Below are positions 17,768 to 24,705 of a stretch of DNA of 45,093 bases, in pieces. Made by a program: the position numbers and the translations under genes. Numbering within the stretch: position 1 is the stretch's first letter; each line of letters opens with the position of its first letter. The stretch comes from Herminiimonas sp. (GTDB lineage: Bacteria > Pseudomonadota > Gammaproteobacteria > Burkholderiales > Burkholderiaceae), in assembly GCF_030655415.1 (NCBI RefSeq), contig NZ_JAURVN010000008.1, positions 1 to 45,093 on the forward strand. Direction: 5' to 3'. The notes beneath the pieces were generated by a model. That model had not been told where the DNA came from. It was given only the letters and a program-made list of their open reading frames with translations, and ran no database searches.

Positions 17768-19353
17768 TAAATAGCTTACCTCGTGCCGAATCGGCAGACA
17801 TCGCATTGCTGCTTGAGGGAACATTTCCTTTTGTGCGTGGTGGTGTTTCTGCATGGGTCAATCAGATGATTCTGGCTTTCCCTCAGTATACGTTCGCGTG
17901 TATTTTCATTGGAAGTCGTGAAGAGGACTATCAAGGTTTGGCATACGAACTGCCATCTAATGTGGTGCACGTTGAGGCACATTACCTATATGGCGTACAA
18001 AACGAGCGGGATGTAGTACAGGCAAGTGAGGGCGATAGCAATGCATTCAAAAATGTTGAAAATCTTCATGAAGCTTTACGCAATCCGCAGAGCCGTGATC
18101 AAGTCAATTTTGCAATGCAGACATGTCTGGCTTTAACTGACGACGACAGCAGCTTGAGTGAGAAAAATTTCCTCTACAGTAAGCTGTCTTGGGATTACAT
18201 CACAGAGCAATACCGGTTGCATTGTACTGACCCGTCATTTACAGATTACTTCTGGACAGTTCGCTTGATGCATCGTCCGCTATGGCAATTAATGAAGGTC
18301 GCAAAAAATATGCCTCGCGCTAGGCTGTATCACACGGTATCCACAGGCTATGCGGGATTTCTCGGCTCAGTTCTTAGTCATCGTACTGGGCGCCCGCTGT
18401 TGACTTCGGAGCATGGGATATATACCAAAGAACGCAAGATTGATTTATTTCAGAATCAGTGGATTCAAGATAATCGCAGCATGTTTGAAAAAGATATTTC
18501 ACAGGTCGGATACTTCCGTGATCTGTGGGTACGATTTTTTGAAACACTTGGACATGTCTGTTATGACTCAAGCTCTAAGATTGTGGCGCTTTACGAAGGC
18601 AACCGTCAGCGTCAGTTAGCGGATGGCGCACCTGAAGAAATCACGATGACAATTCCCAATGGCGTTGACGTGGCGCGATTAAGGGCTTGCCGCTCTTTGC
18701 GTCCGGACAAGCCGCCTAAAGTAATTTGCCTGATTGGCCGTGTAGTGCCGATTAAGGATATCAAGAACTTCATCCGCGCGATGCTCACTATCGTACGCGA
18801 AATGCCGGAAGCTGAGGCATGGATTGCGGGACCAGAGACAGAGGATATCGAATACGCGCAAGAGTGTCGAAATCTGGTGGAGAGCCTTGATTTAACCAGG
18901 CACGTTAAATTTTTGGGATTTCAAAAAATCGAGGAGTTGTTACCTCAGTGCGGCGTACTTGTACTGAGCTCCATCAGTGAAGCACTACCCCTCGTTTTAT
19001 TGGAGGGTTTTGCCGCTGGCGTCCCCGCCATCGCAACCGATGTTGGTTCATGTCGCCAATTAATAGAAGGTATGGCGGGAGAAGATGCAGCAATAGGTCC
19101 TGCGGGAATAATCACGCGAATTGCGGATCCTGTCGCGCTGGCAAATGCAGCGTTAAAGCTATTGAGTGACGACGTTTTTTGGCACGCCGCCCAAAAGTCC
19201 GGGATTGCGAGGGTAGAGCAGTTTTATACCCAAGAATTGATGGTTGGTAGCTATCGTCAACTTTACTCTTCCTTGCTTGAACAGCCGGTAGAAATGCCGC
19301 TCGTTGACCCACGCCCAATGGGTTGTCCTATGGCAGTAGCGGGGAGCAGATAA
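17764..19353 (+). CDS. pelF: PelF: cytosolic GT4 glycosyltransferase, Pel polymerase
   Basis: 529 residues, GT-B fold, GT4 family, no membrane segment. The N-terminal domain begins ADIALLLEGTFPFVRGGVSAW, the usual PelF start with the glycine-rich acceptor loop. The C-terminal domain has the nucleotide-sugar site, including VICLIGRVVPIKDIKNFIRA and the E-x7-E motif (E406 and E414, SEALPLVLLEGFAAGVP). PelF polymerises the sugar chain, with UDP-GalNAc as the likely main donor. The ATGA overlap with pelE and the TAATG overlap with pelG show tight coupling. Confidence 0.95.
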   Translation: MINSLPRAESADIALLLEGTFPFVRGGVSAWVNQMILAFPQYTFACIFIGSREEDYQGLAYELPSNVVHVEAHYLYGVQNERDVVQASEGDSNAFKNVENLHEALRNPQSRDQVNFAMQTCLALTDDDSSLSEKNFLYSKLSWDYITEQYRLHCTDPSFTDYFWTVRLMHRPLWQLMKVAKNMPRARLYHTVSTGYAGFLGSVLSHRTGRPLLTSEHGIYTKERKIDLFQNQWIQDNRSMFEKDISQVGYFRDLWVRFFETLGHVCYDSSSKIVALYEGNRQRQLADGAPEEITMTIPNGVDVARLRACRSLRPDKPPKVICLIGRVVPIKDIKNFIRAMLTIVREMPEAEAWIAGPETEDIEYAQECRNLVESLDLTRHVKFLGFQKIEELLPQCGVLVLSSISEALPLVLLEGFAAGVPAIATDVGSCRQLIEGMAGEDAAIGPAGIITRIADPVALANAALKLLSDDVFWHAAQKSGIARVEQFYTQELMVGSYRQLYSSLLEQPVEMPLVDPRPMGCPMAVAGSR

Positions 19354-20726
19354 TGGCTGGAATTGGTTTTGAGCTTCGCAAGATATTAAAAAAAGACACG
19401 TTGTTTGGTGCCTTACGCGCCTATTCTTACGCTGGCATTATCAGTTCCGGCTCATGGATCCTCTCGATCGTCGGCATCCTGTTAATTGGTATTTTGGGTT
19501 TGCCTTTCGTTGTGCCAGGTGGGCAGATTACCCAGTTTCAAGTTTCAGTCACCTATGTCATTGCAGTTAGCTTGGTTCTAACGGGGCCTTTGCAGCTTGC
19601 TTTTACGAGGTTCACATCGGACCGGTTATTCGAGAACAGGCCTGACATGGTGTTCTCTAATTATCACGGCGTTGTATTGATAACGACTGTGATGAGTCTC
19701 CTCATTTCATTGCCTCTCGCGTTATTTGCTTTTCCTGAGCAGACCGTAGCGTACAGACTATTGATGATGATTACATTGGCCGTCACCAGCAATGTCTGGA
19801 TCGCCGTCATTCTTTTGAGTGGGATGAAGCAGTACAAGCAAATCGTTTTTACATTCTTGATTGGCTACTCATTGTCGGTGGGGATGGCACTTTGTCTTGC
19901 GACATGGGGACTGGAAGGATTGATCTTCGGCTTTTTGATCGGACAGATTTTTTTGCTGGCTGGACTTACATTGCCCATCTATCGCACGTTTTTTGGTCCA
20001 ATTTTTATTTCGTTTGAATTATTCGAGGGTCGGTTTTTATACCCAAGTCTCCTCTTGATCGGCTTCTTTTACAATTTGGGTATCTGGGTCGATAAATTCA
20101 TTTTCTGGTATTCGGAAACTGGCCAGCAAGTTATTGGGCCTTTGCATGCTTCCGTAATTTATGACATTCCAATTTTTCTAGCGTATTTGGGTATTTTGCC
20201 AGGCATGGCAGTCTTCCTAGTGCGGATCGAAACCGATTTCGTTGAGTTTCATCACGCGTTCTATGATGCGGTGCGTGATGGCAGTTCTTTAGAGCAGATT
20301 GAACGCATGCGTAACATGATGGTTCGTTCGATACGTATTGGTCTGTTTGAAATTATCAAGATCCAATCGATCGCCATCTTGTTACTGTTCGTAATGGGAG
20401 GAACAATATTACGTGCACTTGATATTTCTGAACTATACCTGCCACTCTTGTACGTTGACATTGTCGCGGCTAGTTTGCAGGTCGTCTTTCTCGGAATATT
20501 GAATATTTTCTTTTATCTTGATCGCAGAAAAGTTGTGTTGTGGTTGACCGCTGGATTTGTAGTCTTGAATGGTTTATTTACTTTTGCGACGATAGCTCTG
20601 GGGCCGAGCTTTTACGGCTATGGATTTGCTGGCGCACTTCTTTTAGTTGTTATGGCGGGTGTTTACATCATGGACCGCAAGCTAAATTCTTTAGAGTACG
20701 ACACTTATATGCTGCAGGAATCCTGA
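19353..20726 (+). CDS. pelG: PelG: Wzx/MATE-like inner-membrane Pel transporter
   Basis: 457 residues from ATG 19353, which shares one base with the pelF stop (TAATG) and has RBS GGGGAG; the frame is open further upstream to TTG 19323. The PelG start MAGIGFELRKILKKD is conserved in the family. About 12 hydrophobic helices follow, consistent with a MOP-superfamily flippase. PelG, with PelD and PelE, carries or supports Pel translocation across the inner membrane. It is the last pel gene. No terminator is visible in the 48 bp before the IS21-derived element. Confidence 0.94.
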   Translation: MAGIGFELRKILKKDTLFGALRAYSYAGIISSGSWILSIVGILLIGILGLPFVVPGGQITQFQVSVTYVIAVSLVLTGPLQLAFTRFTSDRLFENRPDMVFSNYHGVVLITTVMSLLISLPLALFAFPEQTVAYRLLMMITLAVTSNVWIAVILLSGMKQYKQIVFTFLIGYSLSVGMALCLATWGLEGLIFGFLIGQIFLLAGLTLPIYRTFFGPIFISFELFEGRFLYPSLLLIGFFYNLGIWVDKFIFWYSETGQQVIGPLHASVIYDIPIFLAYLGILPGMAVFLVRIETDFVEFHHAFYDAVRDGSSLEQIERMRNMMVRSIRIGLFEIIKIQSIAILLLFVMGGTILRALDISELYLPLLYVDIVAASLQVVFLGILNIFFYLDRRKVVLWLTAGFVVLNGLFTFATIALGPSFYGYGFAGALLLVVMAGVYIMDRKLNSLEYDTYMLQES

Positions 20727-20768
20727 TTAGAAATGTTCACTATGAAGGTGGTTGCATTGAAAACAGAA

Positions 20769-21143
20769 CTAAGGTGTTGATTTGCTCGCAGAGTTGACCC
20801 TCTCCAACTGATCCACCTTCCACTGTCTGGCGAAGGCTGCGACCCGGTCATACGACCCTTCAAATCCCAATGCACATAAATCGATATGCATCTGTTTCAA
20901 AGTCCGTCGTTGCTTGCGTGACTTCGTTGCCTCGGTTTTTAACCAGGCTGAAAGTTTAAAAGCATATTTGTCGAGAGAAGTTGGGGAACGTCGATCAGCA
21001 TAGGCTGGCTCGACAGTTTCAGCGCGTAGATACCGTCTAACGGTATTTCGAGAGATGCCCAATCGTTTGGATATCTCCCTTAATGAGACCTGGTCACGAA
21101 GGTGCCAGCGTCGAATAATTCCAAGTAATGCCACGTCGATCAC
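20769..21143 (-). pseudogene. istA: Truncated istA (IS21-family transposase N-terminus)
   Basis: 124 residues from GTG 21143: the IstA N-terminal HTH region (SLREISKRLGISRNTVRRYL) continuing through KSRKQRRTLKQMHIDLCALG to a stop 4-6 nt beyond the element edge. It is nearly identical to the interrupted copy at 117-515 and lacks the internal stop, so this copy could still make a short DNA-binding protein. The catalytic DDE domain and istB are absent, so it is not an active transposase. A small protein that binds the ends of related elements is a possible residual role, not shown by the sequence. Confidence 0.8.
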
Positions 21144-21249
21144 TCCAATCTCCCACTCACTTTGGTAAGTAGGATTGTGTTCTAAACGTGGGTCAGTTTT
21201 CGATGCAAATTATGCGGCTAAGTGGGTCAGTTTTCGATGCAAATCAACA
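20775..21249 (-). mobile_element. Right internally deleted IS21-family element (MITE-like)
   Basis: A 475-bp unit. On the minus strand it begins TGTTGATTTGCATCGAAAAC with two tandem copies of the terminal repeat (TTTGCATCGAAAACTGACCC, about 34 bp apart). It ends at 20775 with GAGGGTCAACTCTGCGAGCA followed by AATCAACA, matching the inverse of the outer terminus at 20 of 28 positions. It thus keeps both IS ends and the istA start only. It is inverted relative to the copy at 47-485 and sits 48 bp after pelG. No target-site duplication is evident. Confidence 0.75.
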
Positions 21250-21272
21250 GATGAGGCGTTGAAATAAGCAGG

Positions 21273-21300
21273 TATTCCGCTATCGGCCAAAAACAGACTT
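21273..21300. repeat. Dispersed inverted repeat, copy 3 (degenerate)
   Basis: TATTCCGCTATCGGCCAAAA followed by ACAGACTT matches the intergenic repeat core with a decayed left arm. It lies between the right IS21-like element and the NRAMP gene. Confidence 0.5.
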
Positions 21301-21425
21301 CGCGTCCGAAATCACCGCAGCCGAACGTTACCGTGCGCACAGAACTATAGATTCTACTGTTGCATTCTACATCCCAAAACTCGATAAAAGCTTAATTCAA
21401 ATGGAGTTCATGGGAGGTAAAGCCT

Positions 21426-22688
21426 ATGTCGGACGAAAAAAAATCTATTTTAAAAAAACTCGGCCCCGGATTGATAACCGGCGCGGCGGACGACGATCCA
21501 AGTGGAATCGCAACATACTCGCAGGCCGGCGCAATGTTTGGCTTTGGTCTTCTATGGACTTTATTCCTTAGCTATCCACTAATGGTTGGCGTGCAGGCAA
21601 TAAGCGCAAGAATAGGACGTGTGACTGGCCATGGACTAGCAACCAATATTCGAAAGCATTATCCAGTATGGCTACTTTATATAATTGTCAGTCTTCTGCT
21701 TGTCGCAAATACGATCAACATTGCGGCAAACGTTGCTGCCATGGGGGAAGCGCTAAAGATTCTTGTTGGTGGGCCGGCCTTGTTTTATTCGCTATGTTTT
21801 GGCATAGCCTCGCTTTTGTTACAAATTTTTGTCCCGTACGTGCGCTACGTAAGAATTTTGAAATGGCTTACTTTTGCTTTACTCGCTTATGTTGCGACCG
21901 TATTTGTTATTCACGTGCCATGGTGGGAGGTACTAAAGCAAACAGTGATGCCGCCTATATCACTAGAACCGAAATATTTGACTACAGTCGTCGCAATTCT
22001 CGGTACGACCATCAGTCCCTATCTATTTTTCTGGCAGGCTTCTCAGGAAGTGGAAGATATTATCGCAGCTAAGGACGACAAGCCGTTGTTACAAGCGCCA
22101 CTGCAAGCGTCTGACAATCTTCAACGCATCAAGCTGGATACCTTGGTAGGGATGGGCCTCTCAAACGCAGTTGCTTTCTTCATCATATTAACGGCTGCTA
22201 TCACGTTGTATCAACAAGGCGGCAAGGAAATTCAATCCGCTACTGAAGCGGCTGAGGCACTTCGTCCGGTTGCAGGCGACTTCGCCTTTTGGGTATTTGC
22301 GGGCGGCATTATTGGTACCGGCTTGCTATCTGTTCCTGTGCTCGCAGGGTCTGCGGCATATGCGATGGCCGGCACATTTCACTGGAAAAACAGTTTGGAA
22401 AAGGAGCCTCGAGCTGCGAAGAAATTTTATGCAATTATTGCAGGGGCTACGTTGATGGGTTGCGGCCTATGTTTTTTGCCTATTGACCCATTCGAGGCTT
22501 TGTATTGGAGCGCAGTGGTTAATGGCGTCGTTGCTGTCCCCGTCATTGTCATCATGATGCTGATGGCAAGCAATTCTGAAATTATGGGCGATTTCGTAAT
22601 CAGTGGGAAACTCAAACTGCTAGGTTGGGGATGCGCCGTGATGATGATGTTGGCTGTGTTAGCGATGTTTATATTGAGTGAAACTTAA
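21426..22688 (+). CDS. NRAMP-family divalent metal transporter, non-canonical
   Basis: 420 residues with about 11 membrane helices and a strong RBS (GGGAGG). It has the NRAMP fold: the TM1 region SILKKLGPGLITGAADDDPS followed by G-I-A-T-Y-S-Q-A-G, and TM6 ILGTTISPYLFFWQASQEVE. Canonical Mn/Fe NRAMPs have DPGN in TM1 and a Met-containing MPH motif in TM6. Here these are D24-P-S-G27 and S197-P-Y199, so the soft-metal Met ligand is missing. It therefore belongs to a divergent bacterial NRAMP branch whose ion may not be Mn2+ or Fe2+. It stands alone, with no MntR-type regulator nearby. Confidence 0.88.
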   Translation: MSDEKKSILKKLGPGLITGAADDDPSGIATYSQAGAMFGFGLLWTLFLSYPLMVGVQAISARIGRVTGHGLATNIRKHYPVWLLYIIVSLLLVANTINIAANVAAMGEALKILVGGPALFYSLCFGIASLLLQIFVPYVRYVRILKWLTFALLAYVATVFVIHVPWWEVLKQTVMPPISLEPKYLTTVVAILGTTISPYLFFWQASQEVEDIIAAKDDKPLLQAPLQASDNLQRIKLDTLVGMGLSNAVAFFIILTAAITLYQQGGKEIQSATEAAEALRPVAGDFAFWVFAGGIIGTGLLSVPVLAGSAAYAMAGTFHWKNSLEKEPRAAKKFYAIIAGATLMGCGLCFLPIDPFEALYWSAVVNGVVAVPVIVIMMLMASNSEIMGDFVISGKLKLLGWGCAVMMMLAVLAMFILSET

Positions 22689-22893
22689 AATAAAAGTCAT
22701 TTCGCGTCCACTGAAAGTTGTAGCCGCCCAACCAACTAATAACGTCGACTGACTCGCCGATGTAACGTGTGTGTCGCACGAAGACATGCATCTTTTATAA
22801 AACCATGAGCGCACTATGTCACAAAAGCATGGAGCATCGGATTTTGACATTGCTTAAAAAGGTTTAAGCAAGTGCAACTCGACAAAAACATTG

Positions 22894-22947
22894 AACGTCA
22901 GCTTTGGGTCGAAACTAGACGTCTTCTTCCGGCCAAAAGCGGGTGTG
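22894..22947. repeat. Dispersed inverted repeat, copy 4 (two units)
   Basis: AACGTCAGCTTTGGGTCGAA, then ACTAGACGTC, then TTCCGGCCAAAAGCGGGTGT. This reads as two imperfect repeat units in tandem, as at 27171-27222. Confidence 0.5.
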
Positions 22948-23019
22948 TAAAGGGTGCAGTGCGCTTCCTGCAACAATTGAACATGTCTTGATTGCGAAAA
23001 CCTAGTTGCATGCTTTATT

Positions 23020-23036
23020 ATGAGAACAATTCTCAT
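23020..23036 (+). promoter_or_regulatory. Fur box upstream of fecI
   Basis: ATGAGAACAATTCTCAT is a perfect 7-3-7 palindrome close to the Fur consensus (NATNATNAT-type), extended by TTTGCAT on the right. It lies 20 bp upstream of the fecI ATG, overlapping the expected promoter, which predicts iron repression of fecI-fecR and the receptor. Confidence 0.8.
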
Positions 23037-23056
23037 TTGCATGTAACTACTTCGCA

Positions 23057-23569
23057 ATGTCTTCCGTTAAATCTGTACTTAACCAGCAAATCCAGACGCT
23101 CTACAGTGACCATCATGGTTGGCTGCAGGGTTGGTTGCGTCGCAAGCTCGGTAACGCGTTCGATGCGGCGGATCTGGCGCAGGATGTTTTCATGCGTTTG
23201 CTGGCGCGGCAAATCTGCGTTGATGTAGTGGAGCCGCGTGCTTATCTGAGCACGATTGCGCGTGGCTTGGTGATTGAACATTGGCGTCGCCGCGAACTGG
23301 AATGGGCCTGGCTGGAAACCCTGGCGCAGTTGCCCCAAGCAGAAGCGCTATCGCCGGAAAGTCGTATGTTGTTTCTCGAAACTTTGGTGGCGATCGATCG
23401 CATGCTCGATCAATTGAAACCTACTGTGCGTCAGGCTTTTTTGCTGGCGCAACTGGAAGGCTTGACCTGTCCGCAAATTGCCGAGCGTATCGGTGTCTCG
23501 CTGGCGACAGTTGAGCGCTACATTGCAGCGGCCTTGCGTCATTGCTATACGTTGCGGTTCGGCGCATGA
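23057..23569 (+). CDS. fecI: FecI-like ECF sigma factor
   Basis: 170 residues with ECF sigma region 2 (HHGWLQGWLRRKLGNAFDAA followed by DLAQDVFMRLL, about 18-55) and region 4 (LKPTVRQAFLLAQLEGLTCP followed by QIAERIGVSLATVERYI, about 117-160). FecI-type sigma factors direct transcription of an adjacent outer-membrane receptor gene when that receptor signals through FecR. A Fur box lies 20 bp upstream and the stop overlaps the fecR start (ATGA), the standard arrangement. G+C is visibly higher from here to 27.1 kb than in the pel and accessory regions. Confidence 0.94.
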   Translation: MSSVKSVLNQQIQTLYSDHHGWLQGWLRRKLGNAFDAADLAQDVFMRLLARQICVDVVEPRAYLSTIARGLVIEHWRRRELEWAWLETLAQLPQAEALSPESRMLFLETLVAIDRMLDQLKPTVRQAFLLAQLEGLTCPQIAERIGVSLATVERYIAAALRHCYTLRFGA

Positions 23570-24591
23570 GAACTTCTTCACCGTTAATGCACGCGGCTGA
23601 CTCGCATAATAAAGACGAGATTCCATCGTCTGTCATCGACGCCGCGATTACGTGGGCCATCAAACTCCAATTCAATCAGCCGAGCAACGCCACGCGCGAA
23701 GCATTCGCGCAATGGTTGCAGAGCAATCCTTCGCATACCGGTGCGTGGCAGCGCGTGCAATCGATCAAGCAGGATTTTGCCGCCGTGCCGCGCGGTCTCG
23801 CGCGCGATGCATTGCAAGCGGTAGAGGTACAGCGCAAGGCCAATGGCGTCGATCGCCGTCAAGCACTCAAGCTATTGATGTTGGCGGGTGTAACTGTCAG
23901 CGCTGGATGGACGATGCAGGATCAATTACCGTGGCAACGCATGGTGGCTGATGCCAGCACGCGTGTTGGCGAGCAGCGCACGATGCATCTCGATGACGGC
24001 ACGGTAATCGTCCTCAATACGGATACGGCAGTCAGTTTTGATATGAATGGGGCACAACGTCGCATCGTTCTGCGTCGCGGCGAAATCATGATCACTACTG
24101 GCGGCGATCGTGCATTTGCCAGCAAACGATCGTTCTGGGTTGATACGCCTTTTGGAAATATGCAGGCGATCGGCACCCGGTTTGTGGTGCGTTTGGACGA
24201 AAGTCGCGCTCGCGTCAGCGTACAGGAAGGTGCGGTGCGTATGCATCCGGGAAAAGGCGGTAACGCTGCCATCGCCAATGTCGGTGAAAGCTGGTGGTTG
24301 TCCGGCCACGCCGTGACCGCTGCTGATGTACAAGCCTTCGGTCAGGACGGCTGGGTTGATGGTGTGATCGCGGGGCAAAACATGCGATTGGCGGATTTGC
24401 TGACAGAGCTCGCACGTTATCGCAGCGGCCGCATTGTCTGTGATCCGCAAGTCGCCGATCTGCGCGTATCGGGTATTTATCATGTGCGCGATACCGATCA
24501 GGTATTGCGTTTTCTGTTTCAGACGCAACCGGTTAGCGTGACTTATTACACTCGGTTTTGGGTGAAAGTTGGTCCGGAAGGCTCGGCTTGA
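23566..24591 (+). CDS. fecR: FecR-like anti-sigma/sigma-regulator protein
   Basis: 341 residues from ATG 23566, overlapping fecI by ATGA; the frame is open upstream but that start is preferred. The cytoplasmic DUF4880-type domain (about 20-80, AITWAIKLQ...FAQWLQSNPSHTGAWQRV) binds the sigma factor. A membrane helix spans about 101-117, preceded by DRRQ. The periplasmic FecR domain (about 130-240; RTMHLDDGTVIVLNTDTAVS, VDTPFGNMQAIGTRFVVRL) and a C-terminal STN-like/DUF4974 part (about 275-335; LADLLTELARYRSGRIVCDP) contact the receptor's signalling domain. It transmits the receptor signal to FecI. Confidence 0.94.
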   Translation: MRTSSPLMHAADSHNKDEIPSSVIDAAITWAIKLQFNQPSNATREAFAQWLQSNPSHTGAWQRVQSIKQDFAAVPRGLARDALQAVEVQRKANGVDRRQALKLLMLAGVTVSAGWTMQDQLPWQRMVADASTRVGEQRTMHLDDGTVIVLNTDTAVSFDMNGAQRRIVLRRGEIMITTGGDRAFASKRSFWVDTPFGNMQAIGTRFVVRLDESRARVSVQEGAVRMHPGKGGNAAIANVGESWWLSGHAVTAADVQAFGQDGWVDGVIAGQNMRLADLLTELARYRSGRIVCDPQVADLRVSGIYHVRDTDQVLRFLFQTQPVSVTYYTRFWVKVGPEGSA

Positions 24592-24705
24592 TATGTCTTT
24601 ATTCTGCGCAAGAAAATATATTTTCAAAAAAGTGAGGGGATTTCGATTTTCAATCGGCCTATAGATCAGAAGCATCATTAACCTGATCGTAGAGAAAGAA
24701 AACTC

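Larger units (their letters stand above)
22689..23056. other. Gap with repeat and Fur box
   Basis: 368 bp between the NRAMP gene and fecI. It contains a two-unit copy of the dispersed repeat (22894-22947) and the Fur-box palindrome (23020-23036). No convincing gene is visible. Confidence 0.6.

Noticed and set aside
23926..24678. 250-codon open frame on the minus strand inside fecR
   Set aside because: It lies antisense to a gene with clear FecR domains; the high G+C of the region keeps the antisense frame open by chance, and the product has no family features.
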